NCBI GenBank assembly: GCA_964528055.1
Contig: CAZGQM010000010.1
Location: 62,001 to 126,000 of the forward strand
DNA from: Geoanaerobacter sp964528055
GTDB lineage: Bacteria > Desulfobacterota > Desulfuromonadia > Geobacterales > DSM-12255
Reading direction: 5' to 3'
DNA: 64,000 nt
A program made the translations under genes and the position numbers. How positions within the stretch are numbered: the stretch's first letter is position 1; every line of letters begins with the position of its first letter. Below, piece by piece: positions 1-8,335 of the stretch. A model generated the notes under the pieces. That model had not been told where the DNA came from and made no database searches. It saw nothing but the letters and a program-made list of their open reading frames with translations.

Positions 1-331
1 TCGTCTGCAATAGTGACGTTTCACGATTGACTGCAATGCGGGCAACTTGATGCGACGTTGTACCACTTGAAGTTAGATATTTGAGTACGTCCCCATCTGG
101 AATGCTGCGTAAATCAAGTTCCTTGAAGAGATTAACAGGAATATAAGGAATTGTGGCAAGCTCATTTTGCGAATTGGAATGTAGATGTGATTTAATTATG
201 CGACGATATTTTTCACAGTGGATAGAGTGGAACTGTTGGAGATTATGGATCTCAGTTGTAAGCAGTGCCGTTTTATCTGCTTTAGAAAGAGTATATTGCG
301 GAGCGTCAAATATTAAATCAAGTACCTTCAT
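1..331 (-). CDS. LuxE-like acyl-protein synthetase, N-terminal part (runs off left edge)
   Basis: A minus-strand frame opens with ATG at 331 and stays open to the window edge, giving 110 residues. It overlaps the end of the upstream ligase by 14 bases. Around residues 60-98 it reads like the conserved block of the LuxE acyl-protein synthetase family: a proline/phenylalanine stretch, then YLTSSGTTSHQVARI with the T-S-S-G-T-T nucleotide-binding loop at residues 87-92. LuxE enzymes activate a fatty acid as acyl-AMP and hold it on their own cysteine for a reductase. The cysteine region lies outside the window. Beside an ACP, a ligase and a reductase in a surface-glycan cluster, it probably supplies or processes an acyl group. 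A LuxC-like reductase further left would be expected. Family call from motif and context only. Confidence 0.75.
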   Translation of the reverse strand, partial: MKVLDLIFDAPQYTLSKADKTALLTTEIHNLQQFHSIHCEKYRRIIKSHLHSNSQNELATIPYIPVNLFKELDLRSIPDGDVLKYLTSSGTTSHQVARIAVNRETSLLQT

Positions 332-1751
332 ACAATCCTAGCTCTTTTTCAATCATTGTGTAATACTTTTTTCCTGATGAGTTAACAGGAATAGAATTTG
401 TTAGATTTATTTTTATTGCAGAGTGATGGATATGATATAGTTCTGAAGTAAATGATTTAATTTCTAATAAAGTGTTATGGCACGATGACTCAACTAATAT
501 ATGAAGGTTATCATCTCGTCCAACGCAAGCAAGCTGAAGATTAAATTTCTTTTCAAGCGTTCTCTCAACATCATCTAAATTAAAGCGTAAACCAAATATT
601 TTGATGAAGCGATTCAATCGACCAGTAATAAATAAATATCCATCAGCATCTTGATAACCAACATCACCCGTATAAAGAACTCCTCCTTGCACATCACCCT
701 CAATTAAATCTTCTCGAGTTTCTGCATAACCCAACATAACATTGGGCCCCATATAGACAACCTCACCCTCTCTATGTGGTTCGCTAATCATACAACCGTC
801 AATGGCAATTCTGAGTTCTCCTCCTGGAATAGCGATCCCCACTGATCCTATTTTCTCTGATAGCCGTTCAAAAGGTACATAGGACATCCGGGGTGCAGCT
901 TCCGTTTGGCCATACATAACAATAAAGCGGTATGACTTTCTCCGTGCTAACTCACTGAAGTAACGTATTTTATCAAGCGCTAGCCTACCTCCAGCCTGGG
1001 TTAATGTTCGCAATGAAGGCAATTGCATCTGTTCAAATTTTAGACGTTCAAGCATTAAATATGAATAAGGAACGCCTGAATACGTGGTACACTTACATTT
1101 CTGAAAGATTTCCCAGAATTCTCTATTAACAACAGATGTGTTGGTACAGACCATGTTTGCACCATTCAGAAAATGGCTGTTTATCAAAGAAAGACCATAC
1201 GAGTAACTAATAGGAAGGCTAGTTATAGCTGTTTCGTCTGATGTAATATGCAAATACTCGGCAATTGATTGAGCATTGGACTGAATGTTACGGTATGACA
1301 ATCTAACAAATTTCGGGTTCCCAGTACTCCCTGAAGTAGAAAGCAACACCGCTGTCTCTGGATGAATTAAACAAGCAGATGGAAATAGGGCAAACGCAAC
1401 CGTTAAAGAAGAAAAGCATCGCCCCTTCACATAACCTCTTGGAAAGTCGACATTGCCGCCTGGGATAATGATTATTTCGGGGTGATACCTTTGTAGAATT
1501 TGCTCCTGTAGACATGAGTCAGTCGCTGAGTTCAGTAGCAAAATAGCATGTCCAACACGAAGGACTGCCAAATATGCTGCAATATTGGCAAGAGAATTAT
1601 CGCAATATAGCGCAACCAATAACTTCTGATCAGAGTGTATAACCTTTTCAATTTCTGCACTTAAATCAATCAGCTCAGTATATTGAATAAAACGTTGATC
1701 CCCGGCGCAGTAAAGCGAACTTTGCGGATGTCTTTCAATCTCCCAAAACAT
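318..1751 (-). CDS. ANL-superfamily acyl-AMP ligase
   Basis: 477-residue adenylate-forming enzyme of the acyl-CoA synthetase/NRPS adenylation superfamily. Visible core motifs in order: phosphate loop LLSTSGSTGNPK (about residues 136-147), YGQTEA (280-285), YTGDVG (about 360-365), the hinge region TGRLNRFIKIFG (about 376-387), and a C-terminal SSGKK supplying the catalytic lysine (about 458-462). The family activates a carboxylate with ATP and passes it to a thiol, either CoA or the phosphopantetheine of a carrier protein. With an ACP gene two positions upstream, loading that ACP is the likely job (inference). Its ATG overlaps the stop of the reductase gene by one base (TAATG), which implies translational coupling. 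The substrate acid cannot be read from sequence. The gene is AT-rich like the rest of the island. Confidence 0.88.
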   Translation of the reverse strand: MFWEIERHPQSSLYCAGDQRFIQYTELIDLSAEIEKVIHSDQKLLVALYCDNSLANIAAYLAVLRVGHAILLLNSATDSCLQEQILQRYHPEIIIIPGGNVDFPRGYVKGRCFSSLTVAFALFPSACLIHPETAVLLSTSGSTGNPKFVRLSYRNIQSNAQSIAEYLHITSDETAITSLPISYSYGLSLINSHFLNGANMVCTNTSVVNREFWEIFQKCKCTTYSGVPYSYLMLERLKFEQMQLPSLRTLTQAGGRLALDKIRYFSELARRKSYRFIVMYGQTEAAPRMSYVPFERLSEKIGSVGIAIPGGELRIAIDGCMISEPHREGEVVYMGPNVMLGYAETREDLIEGDVQGGVLYTGDVGYQDADGYLFITGRLNRFIKIFGLRFNLDDVERTLEKKFNLQLACVGRDDNLHILVESSCHNTLLEIKSFTSELYHIHHSAIKINLTNSIPVNSSGKKYYTMIEKELGLYEGT

Positions 1752-2509
1752 TACACTAACATTCCTCCATCCACACCTAGTACTTGACCCGTGATATATT
1801 GAGAAAGATCAGATGCAAAGAATAAAATTGCTTTTGCGACATCATCAGGAGTACCGATTCTTTTCATTTTTATGCTCTGTATCCTTTCTTCAAACTTGGA
1901 TGGGAGTAATGTTTTCACCATATCAGTGTCTATGAAGCCAGGTGCTACGGCATTTACTCTGATATTTGAGGAAGCCAACTCCTTGGCGGCAGAAAGGGTG
2001 ACACCAATCACTGCAGCTTTACTGCCCCCATATACTACTTGGCCTTCATTCCCATATTTACCGATTATAGAACTTAAATTGACAATAGAACCGCTTTGAT
2101 TGCGTGTCATCAGGCGTGATGCATACTGAATGTTCAAAATTACGCCGAGAACATTAACATTGAATATTTTTTCATAATTTTTGGTGGTGACCATCCCTAT
2201 TAGGCTGTCTTCAAGGATTCCAGCATTATTGACTAAAACATCAAGCCTTTTGTATTTTCTAAATATCGCACTATAACAATCCTTGATAGCAGCGTGACTA
2301 GCTACATCACATAAAACTCCATAAGCATCACATTCGAAATCGGTCTTTAATTCCTCAACCCGTTGTTCCAAAAGTTCACTATTGACCAATCCGTTCAAAA
2401 CGACGGCAGCACCATGGCGAGCAAGAATCCTAGCAGCAGCCCAACCAATACCTCTAGTTGACCCAGTAACTAGGGCTACCTTGCCTTTAAGATTAAATGT
2501 CGACTCCAT
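1751..2509 (-). CDS. SDR-family reductase, 3-oxoacyl-ACP reductase (FabG)-like
   Basis: 252-residue classical short-chain dehydrogenase. The cofactor loop TGSTRGIG is at residues 15-22, NNAG at 94-97, the catalytic triad is Ser147, Tyr160, Lys164 (YGGSK), followed by the PGFIDTDM segment and a C-terminal GG. Length and motifs fit FabG-type NADPH-dependent reductases, which reduce a 3-oxoacyl thioester on ACP to the 3-hydroxyacyl form. It sits between an ACP gene (17-base overlap) and an ANL ligase (1-base overlap), so an ACP-bound substrate is likely. That would yield a 3-hydroxyacyl group for sugar acylation (inference). A nucleotide-sugar or alcohol substrate remains possible, because SDR sequence motifs do not fix specificity. 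Confidence 0.85.
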   Translation of the reverse strand: MESTFNLKGKVALVTGSTRGIGWAAARILARHGAAVVLNGLVNSELLEQRVEELKTDFECDAYGVLCDVASHAAIKDCYSAIFRKYKRLDVLVNNAGILEDSLIGMVTTKNYEKIFNVNVLGVILNIQYASRLMTRNQSGSIVNLSSIIGKYGNEGQVVYGGSKAAVIGVTLSAAKELASSNIRVNAVAPGFIDTDMVKTLLPSKFEERIQSIKMKRIGTPDDVAKAILFFASDLSQYITGQVLGVDGGMLV

Positions 2510-2732
2510 ATTTAGTTATAATCTCCTTACACTTTACAAAACTACTCATTTCGATGACATCATCCGTGTCCAGCATGATATCGAAAGCCGTTTCGATTGC
2601 AGCTACAATGGCCATATGAGCTACTGAATCCCAAGATGCGTCTCCGTAACTCAAATTATCTATAACAAACTCTGCGCTAATCCCCAGTGATTCAGTGAAT
2701 ACCTGGATAAGGGTTTCAATGTTTCTCATCAT
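2493..2732 (-). CDS. Acyl carrier protein of the glycan cluster
   Basis: 79-residue acidic helical protein with the phosphopantetheine site W-D-S-V-A-H-M, attachment Ser36. Length and motif match stand-alone acyl carrier proteins. It starts with ATGATG behind GAGGTGAT, overlaps the acyltransferase upstream by 4 bases and the reductase downstream by 17, so it is cotranslated with both. The DSV motif replaces the DSL of housekeeping AcpP, and it is encoded away from fatty-acid synthesis genes, so it is probably a dedicated carrier for a special acyl group rather than AcpP (inference). It needs a phosphopantetheinyl transferase, and none is in this window. Confidence 0.9.
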   Translation of the reverse strand: MMRNIETLIQVFTESLGISAEFVIDNLSYGDASWDSVAHMAIVAAIETAFDIMLDTDDVIEMSSFVKCKEIITKYGVDI

Positions 2733-3394
2733 ATCACCTCTGTTTTTAACGGAGCCTTCGGCAAAGCAACTTTTTTCGCTGGAACACCAAATACCGTTTG
2801 ATAGGGTGGCACTCTCCTGAGAACCACACTACCAGCACCTACTACAGCACCTTTTTCTATAACAGCATTAGGCAATATACATGCATTACAACCAATAGTC
2901 ACTCCGTACTCAATACTAGCTCCTCCTGAAATAGTTACATGTGGATTAATTTGAGAGAACTCTCCAATTTTCACATCATGTCCTACTACCGAATGGAGAT
3001 TAATACTAACAAAATTTTCGATTTCAGCATCACATGATACGATAACATATGGGGACAGTATTACACCTGTACCGATCCTAGCATTTTCACCCATAATTAC
3101 AGTAGGATGGATAACATTGCAAAATATTGCTCCTCGACTCAGCATAATATTGCATAGTGATTTTTTGATTATTGGGTCGGCAATAGCACATATAAATCTA
3201 TCGTTCACATCTGGAACATAATTCTCCGCTGACGCGAGAATAGGGCAATCGTACCTGTAATTATTCAATATATCAGGACGATTATCGAGGAAGCCTTTAA
3301 TATCCCAATCAGTGCCATAATTACTACATTGTTTTGCCCAAGCATATACTTCTCGACCGAATTTGCCTGCACCAATAATAATGAGCTTATTCAT
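2729..3394 (-). CDS. NeuD/PglD-like sugar O- or N-acyltransferase
   Basis: 221 residues. The N-terminal Rossmann-like part has GAGKFGREV at about residues 8-16. The C-terminal half from about residue 95 is a left-handed beta-helix of hexapeptide repeats (V-I-M-G-E-N-A-R-I-G, then further I/V-G-x-x-x-x turns), ending in GVPAKKV, as in the sialic acid O-acetyltransferase NeuD and the UDP-amino-sugar N-acetyltransferase PglD. Such enzymes acylate a hydroxyl or amino group on a sugar nucleotide. With a DegT aminotransferase just upstream and an ACP just downstream, N-acylation of the new amino sugar using an ACP- or CoA-bound acyl group is the likely reaction. The acyl donor is inference. 177 AT-rich noncoding bases separate it from the aminotransferase. 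Confidence 0.85.
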   Translation of the reverse strand: MNKLIIIGAGKFGREVYAWAKQCSNYGTDWDIKGFLDNRPDILNNYRYDCPILASAENYVPDVNDRFICAIADPIIKKSLCNIMLSRGAIFCNVIHPTVIMGENARIGTGVILSPYVIVSCDAEIENFVSINLHSVVGHDVKIGEFSQINPHVTISGGASIEYGVTIGCNACILPNAVIEKGAVVGAGSVVLRRVPPYQTVFGVPAKKVALPKAPLKTEVI

Positions 3395-3571
3395 TTATGT
3401 CATATTCTCCAATTAAACGTTTAGGTTAGCATAATATTTTAACTCAAACCCTAAATTGTAAACTGAGTTTTACTTAGGTAATTAACAAATTTAAGGTAAC
3501 CCAATGAGAGTAACATGACGTTACAATTATCTTGACTATAAGCCTCACCTATGATTCAGATGTATTAAAAT

Positions 3572-4693
3572 CTACTTGTGGGCTACTTGATCTATTACTG
3601 AAGCAATATATATAATATCATCTTTTGTTAGTGCAGTAAATGTAGGAAGATTTATACCCTTTTCAGACAATATAACAGCATTATCCAAAGGTTCTTTGAC
3701 ACTATTTGCATAAACGGGCATTTTATGCATTGGATAAAAAAAAGGTCTCGTCTCAATTCCTTTATCAGCAAGCATTGAAATAACCTGGTCTCTTCCCACA
3801 CCATAATCTTGCTCAATAAGTATTGAATACATCCACCACGAATGCACAGCGTACTCTTTTACCACCGGCAGAGCTATTCCTTTAATACTCTTCAACCGAT
3901 TATTGTAATATCCAGCTATTTCAAGGCGTTTGGCAAGAAATGATTCGACATTTTCCAATTGCGCTAACCCTATAGCCGCCTCAATGTTCGTCATCCTATA
4001 ATTATAACCCACAACAGGAAACCAATATCGGCGGCTAGGATCCATCCCCTGTCCTTTAAAAAGACGAACTTTAGCAGCCAAATTCTCGTCATTCGTGACA
4101 ACCATGCCACCTTCACCAGTAGTAATTGTCTTGTTCCCATAAAAACTAAATGTTGAAATATCGGCCATGCTTCCACAAAGCTTTCCCTTGTAACGTGCCC
4201 CAAGGGCCTCAGCAGCATCTTCAACAACGAAGATTTTATGCTTCCTAGCAACCTCCAAGATCAAATCCATATCGCATGGATGTCCATAGAGTGGGACTAC
4301 AACTATTGCTTTTGTGCGACCAGTAATAAGATGTTTGATATGCTTCGGATCGATATTACCAGTGTCCGGCTCACAATCTGCAAAAACAGGTGTAGCCCCA
4401 GTGTAATAAACCGAATTAGCTGTCGCAACATAGGTAAAAGCGGGGACAATTACTTCATCTCCACCGCCAATTCCAAGTGCTAATAAAGCAAGATGGAGTG
4501 CTGCTGTACCGTTGCAACATGATTCAGAATGCTTGACCCCTAAATATTCTGAAAATTTATCTTCAAATAATTTTACATATTTCCCACTCGAAGATATCCA
4601 GTTAGAATCTAGACAGTCCAGTACATATTTTTTCTCATTACCCGCTAATTCTGGCTGAGAAACTGGCAATTTGATATTGGTCGTATTTGTCAT
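3572..4693 (-). CDS. DegT/DnrJ/EryC1-family sugar aminotransferase
   Basis: 373-residue PLP enzyme of the sugar aminotransferase family. Visible signatures: a substrate loop at SESCCNGTAALHLAL, AFTYVATAN near residue 86, VEDAAEALGA (Asp159 region, PLP pyridine contact) and SFYGNKTITTGEGG with the PLP lysine at Lys188. The YGNKTITTGEGG form is common in perosamine synthase and PglE-like members, which convert a 4-keto-6-deoxy sugar nucleotide to the 4-amino sugar using glutamate. It overlaps the methyltransferase by 4 bases and lies upstream of the acyltransferase that would act on its product. The exact sugar cannot be fixed from this window because no dehydratase is present. Confidence 0.92.
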   Translation of the reverse strand: MTNTTNIKLPVSQPELAGNEKKYVLDCLDSNWISSSGKYVKLFEDKFSEYLGVKHSESCCNGTAALHLALLALGIGGGDEVIVPAFTYVATANSVYYTGATPVFADCEPDTGNIDPKHIKHLITGRTKAIVVVPLYGHPCDMDLILEVARKHKIFVVEDAAEALGARYKGKLCGSMADISTFSFYGNKTITTGEGGMVVTNDENLAAKVRLFKGQGMDPSRRYWFPVVGYNYRMTNIEAAIGLAQLENVESFLAKRLEIAGYYNNRLKSIKGIALPVVKEYAVHSWWMYSILIEQDYGVGRDQVISMLADKGIETRPFFYPMHKMPVYANSVKEPLDNAVILSEKGINLPTFTALTKDDIIYIASVIDQVAHK

Positions 4694-5454
4694 TGTTTTA
4701 CAGCTCGAATAATTAAATGAGTCCCATTATTGTTCGCATTAATATTATTTAAATATAAGATAAATTTCGCCCAAAACCAGATGCCTATAGGACTTCTTAA
4801 CCTTCTTTCGAGATTTGCGATTGTCCGGGCACTGTCTTCTCTTCGAAGAGTATAGAGCATATCCATCCTCATAACAAAGCTACCAAAGGGTTCAGGTAGA
4901 TAATTTCCTATTGAGACAACTTTATAGCCCGCAGTCACAAGTAATTGTTCCCATGTATATTTATCATAAATGTTAACATGGTTATGATATTTATTATATT
5001 TTATAATTTCAGAATCATCGGCCAATCCAGTCTTTAGTAATACAGGATCAGTTAATACCATTGTTAAGAATTTGTCAGATGGGACAGTAAATACAAATTG
5101 TCCTGAATCATTGAGAACTCTATGGACCTCTGATAGTACTTGTTCTATTTGATTCATATGCTCAACGGCACAATTAGAATAAACTGTGTTAAAGCTACAG
5201 TCATCAAACGGTATATTGGCGGCATTAGCAATAAAAGATCTACAATCTTTGTTCAGGCGAATAGCACTTTCGTCAATATCAATCCCTACCGTAAGCCCGA
5301 GTTTCAAGGTTTTTGCAAAACTACCATCTCCACATCCAATGTCTAATAATGGTGCAGGTGCATCTTTGAGGTAGTATGAAAATAACCTAGACTCGGTTTT
5401 TCTAATAATGTAAAAGTGGGGAATTGATTTTATCTGTTTGAAATATTTCTGCAT
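4690..5454 (-). CDS. SAM-dependent methyltransferase (class I)
   Basis: 254 residues from the ATG at 5454, which lies 8 bases behind AGGGGA. A TTG three bases earlier would also stay in frame. The SAM loop LLDIGCGDGSFA is near residue 40, followed by VGIDIDESA (motif I acid) and the NTVYSNCAVEHM post-I region typical of type-11/12 methyltransferases. The C-terminal 90 residues include hydrophobic stretches. The target is not shown by sequence. In this cluster it could methylate a sugar of the exported polysaccharide, either within the repeat unit or as a chain cap. It overlaps the aminotransferase downstream by 4 bases. Confidence 0.85.
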   Translation of the reverse strand: MQKYFKQIKSIPHFYIIRKTESRLFSYYLKDAPAPLLDIGCGDGSFAKTLKLGLTVGIDIDESAIRLNKDCRSFIANAANIPFDDCSFNTVYSNCAVEHMNQIEQVLSEVHRVLNDSGQFVFTVPSDKFLTMVLTDPVLLKTGLADDSEIIKYNKYHNHVNIYDKYTWEQLLVTAGYKVVSIGNYLPEPFGSFVMRMDMLYTLRREDSARTIANLERRLRSPIGIWFWAKFILYLNNINANNNGTHLIIRAVKQ

Positions 5455-5476
5455 CAATTCAATCCCCTTAAGTTAA

Positions 5477-7573
5477 TTACCAATTCATGTCTTTTTCGTA
5501 TCCTAATTCCATCAGTAGATCACCAGCTATTAATTTAAAATCATTCTTATTTTTATCTGAAAAATGATTGGCCCAATCACCAGAAATTCCTTTTCTTACA
5601 AATGTATTATCCTTAAATAATTCTTTTGTTGATTCCTTCAATTTATCTTTTGTATTATTATTAATACTATTCTCTATCTTGTGTTTAGGTACACTTATTT
5701 CTAGCAATTCAAATGTTTTGATAATTTCATTTTCAGTGCATTCCAGAAGGTTTTCATATTTACAAATAACCACATTTTTTGAAGACCATGAATTTACATA
5801 ATGTTTCCATTCAGATGCTATTTTAGCAACATAGTCATCGAATGACATGTTGAATGATTTTAATATGCCATTGTTAACGCAGAAGTTTTTCTCATAAAAA
5901 TATTTTGATACAACAACATCTCTACCATCGCGAATTAAGTGGACATATTTTGCTGGAAAGTTGTGTAAAGGAGATTCTGGATATTCATGGCTTTTTATCA
6001 CACATGATTTAGTAAGAGCTAATTTATCTCCTATGTACCAGGGATGCCGCTTTACATCAAAGCTAGTGTAATTTTCATCTACATATATATCCCTTTTGGG
6101 TATTCCCAATGCATCGCCTAGCATGCTAACAAACCAAGAACCTCCGGACTTTGGATATTCCGCTATTATAATTCTGGTGTCATCAACATTAATTGGATTA
6201 TTCACGTGCACCTCGCAAGTTCCAGGTAGATTACATAACCCTCTGTGCGTAAGTTGTACTGGTAATGTTATGCTCCTCAATGTTACAGTGAATGAACTGA
6301 TAGTAGACGGATAGCATAGTCTCATGATTTTAGAATCAATTTCGTAGTTGATAAAGCTAGATCTATTGCTATAGTTACTGTTATTCATAGTGGCTAATCC
6401 TACACAGAAAGTGTAATCACCCGGCTGGAGGTCAAGTTTAATATTCTGCCTAAATATCAACTTACTCCCTGCAAGAACAGACAAAGGCACGTTTGTGCCA
6501 TATTCGAGGGTGCTTTTTGCGTGGACTAATATGTTATTGTCGTTATAAATTGCAACACCACCTACTGGCACTTCCATATTTTTTAATATTTCGAATCCAA
6601 AGATAATACTTGCATATTCTCCTTGCCTAAATAATTTTACACTTTCACCATCTCCGTCCATTAAACCAACCGATACCAATTTTGCCCACTCACTTTCTTT
6701 ATCTTTAACACCTTGGATGTTTAACATTTCGTCCGTCGGGGTAATAAACTGATCATTTAAGAACTTTGAATTATTCTGTATCTGATTCTCGCAGGCTATT
6801 TGAATTGATTTAATATTTCCTTCGGAATTTAGGATATCATTTTGTTCAATTACAAAATATTTCTTTACTGCCCTAGATGAGTCGCCCTGGAATGCCACTG
6901 CTCCCCTATTCATCAATAAAGATCTTTGACACATCTGTATGATGTCAGAAAATGCATGCGAAACGAGAACAATTGTAACACCATTTTCCTTAAGCATATT
7001 AATTCTTTGATAACATTTCTGTCGAAAAGAAACATCACCAACTGCAAGCGCTTCATCAATAATTAATATTTCTGGTTCAATCACCGTAAATGTTGCAAAA
7101 GCTAGCCTTATAAACATTCCGCTTGAATAGGTTTTAACCGGTTGATGTACAAAATCCCCAATGTCAGCAAATAAAAGTATATCATTGAGCCTTTCCCGTA
7201 TCTCTTCTCTGGTATATCCCATCAACATACCATTGAAGTAGACGTTCTCAAGGCCGGTGAGTTCCGGGTTAAACCCTGCTCCTAGTTCCAGAAGCGCCGA
7301 AACTTTGCCGTTTACCGTTACACTACCGCTAGTGGGAGTGAGTACTCCGGCAAGTATCTTCAGTAAGGTGGATTTTCCTGATCCGTTCTTACCGATGATA
7401 CCAACCGATTCCCCCTTCCTAATCTCAAAACTGACATCGTTAAGGGCGTAAAAGTCATTATGGTACTGCCTCCGAAGCGGATGCAGGGATTCCTTAACAC
7501 GATCTACAGGTGAATTGTAAAGCTTGTAGATTTTAGAGAGTTTTTCTGCTTTTATGGCTATTCCGCTGAGCAT
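5477..7573 (-). CDS. O-antigen ABC exporter ATPase Wzt fused to a sulfotransferase domain
   Basis: A 698-residue three-part protein. Residues 1-240 are an ABC ATPase of the polysaccharide-export type: Walker A GKNGSGKST (61-69), signature YSSGM (149-153), Walker B ILIIDE then ALAVGD (169-180), switch His206. Residues about 290-440 form a beta-sandwich like the Wzt carbohydrate-binding domain that recognises the modified end of an O-polysaccharide. Residues about 465-698 are a PAPS-dependent sulfotransferase: 5-prime phosphosulfate loop YPKSGGSW (473-480), KSHE (about 527-530), 3-prime phosphate motif LIRDGRDVVVSKYF (546-559), and RKGISGDWANHF (660-671). Family Wzt proteins are about 400-430 residues, so the last third is an addition. 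Inference: chain-end sulfation physically coupled to export. The start follows AAAAGGA. The first 370 bases look less AT-rich than the rest. Confidence 0.9.
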   Translation of the reverse strand: MLSGIAIKAEKLSKIYKLYNSPVDRVKESLHPLRRQYHNDFYALNDVSFEIRKGESVGIIGKNGSGKSTLLKILAGVLTPTSGSVTVNGKVSALLELGAGFNPELTGLENVYFNGMLMGYTREEIRERLNDILLFADIGDFVHQPVKTYSSGMFIRLAFATFTVIEPEILIIDEALAVGDVSFRQKCYQRINMLKENGVTIVLVSHAFSDIIQMCQRSLLMNRGAVAFQGDSSRAVKKYFVIEQNDILNSEGNIKSIQIACENQIQNNSKFLNDQFITPTDEMLNIQGVKDKESEWAKLVSVGLMDGDGESVKLFRQGEYASIIFGFEILKNMEVPVGGVAIYNDNNILVHAKSTLEYGTNVPLSVLAGSKLIFRQNIKLDLQPGDYTFCVGLATMNNSNYSNRSSFINYEIDSKIMRLCYPSTISSFTVTLRSITLPVQLTHRGLCNLPGTCEVHVNNPINVDDTRIIIAEYPKSGGSWFVSMLGDALGIPKRDIYVDENYTSFDVKRHPWYIGDKLALTKSCVIKSHEYPESPLHNFPAKYVHLIRDGRDVVVSKYFYEKNFCVNNGILKSFNMSFDDYVAKIASEWKHYVNSWSSKNVVICKYENLLECTENEIIKTFELLEISVPKHKIENSINNNTKDKLKESTKELFKDNTFVRKGISGDWANHFSDKNKNDFKLIAGDLLMELGYEKDMNW

Positions 7574-7600
7574 ATGTCCTTTTTAGCAAATTCCAGAAAT

Positions 7601-7635
7601 AAAGGCGACTGGATTAAATTCAGTCGCCTTAAAAA
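7601..7635 (-). terminator. Rho-independent terminator behind the tail-fibre-like gene
   Basis: Inverted repeat AAGGCGACTG / CAGTCGCCTT with a 9-base loop. On the minus strand the stem is followed by TTTATTTC. It lies just after the stop of the 7673-8335 gene and only 28 bases before the wzt start, so wzt needs read-through or a promoter very close to its start. Confidence 0.8.
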
Positions 7636-7672
7636 TTATTACAGTATTTTATTTATGTGTTGAGCGTAATGA

Positions 7673-8335
7673 CTAGTATGTTGTAAAGGTTGCCTTCCTC
7701 CATGCTCCTGAAGCCGTACAAAGATAGAGAGCTGCGCCTGGCGCGTCAAGTATAAGATCTCCAGCTGTACATGCGGAAGTCATTGCAGGAGCAGCAGGCT
7801 GATTAGAGAGGCGTAAACGTCCATCGCTGGCTACTCTGAATCTTTCAGCTCTTCCTGGATTACCAATCTTGTATCCTGTAAATACAGTAAAAGCTGTAGG
7901 AACCGAACCGGTTGAGACTGTATTATCAACAGCAAATCCAAATGCAGCAGGATTCAAATAAGCGGAACCATCATATGCTTGAGTATCAAATGCACCTATG
8001 TATGCGCCATTTGCTACAGCTAAAGGAACGGATTCAGTCCCGTAACTCTTGCGAAACTGAATTTGTGCAGCTTGTGGGCCTGTACTATGCTGAGCTGACA
8101 GAATACCACGGAAAGCATCTGTGGAAGATGTCTCCATTGCATGTATTGCTGAAATTGGATTAGTAGTCCCAACCCCTATTTTCTTCGCCGTAGCAGTACC
8201 TAATTCATCGACTGCAAAAACCGTAGTTGAACCTAAAGTATCCTTAACCGCCAACTTCTCCGCCCCAAATGCCGATCCTGCCATCAGTGCCGATACTGCC
8301 AGAACTGCCGCTATAGCCTTCATCATTTTCCGCAT
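7673..8335 (-). CDS. Secreted tail-fibre-like protein of unknown function
   Basis: 220 residues from the ATG at 8335, chosen because AAAGGAGG precedes it by 7 bases and it opens a clean signal peptide (MRKMMKAIAAVLAVSALMAGSAFGA, cleavage after AFGA). A longer frame up to 8431 would bury the signal. The mature part has KIGVGTTNP near residue 59, a turn seen at the start of the head region of phage tail fibres and bacterial surface fibres, then small-residue-rich beta sequence (VPLAVANGAYIGAF, FRVASDGRLRLS) and a short C-terminal part with two cysteines (ACTAGDLILDAPGAALYLC) and an aromatic end. It probably forms an extracellular or envelope-attached trimeric fibre. That is a resemblance, not a firm family assignment. 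It sits between wzm and wzt with its own terminator. Confidence 0.7.
   Translation of the reverse strand: MRKMMKAIAAVLAVSALMAGSAFGAEKLAVKDTLGSTTVFAVDELGTATAKKIGVGTTNPISAIHAMETSSTDAFRGILSAQHSTGPQAAQIQFRKSYGTESVPLAVANGAYIGAFDTQAYDGSAYLNPAAFGFAVDNTVSTGSVPTAFTVFTGYKIGNPGRAERFRVASDGRLRLSNQPAAPAMTSACTAGDLILDAPGAALYLCTASGAWRKATFTTY

Noticed and set aside
3395..3571. Possible small gene between the acyltransferase and aminotransferase.
   Set aside because: AT-rich, many stops in all frames, no ribosome site. Treated as intergenic.
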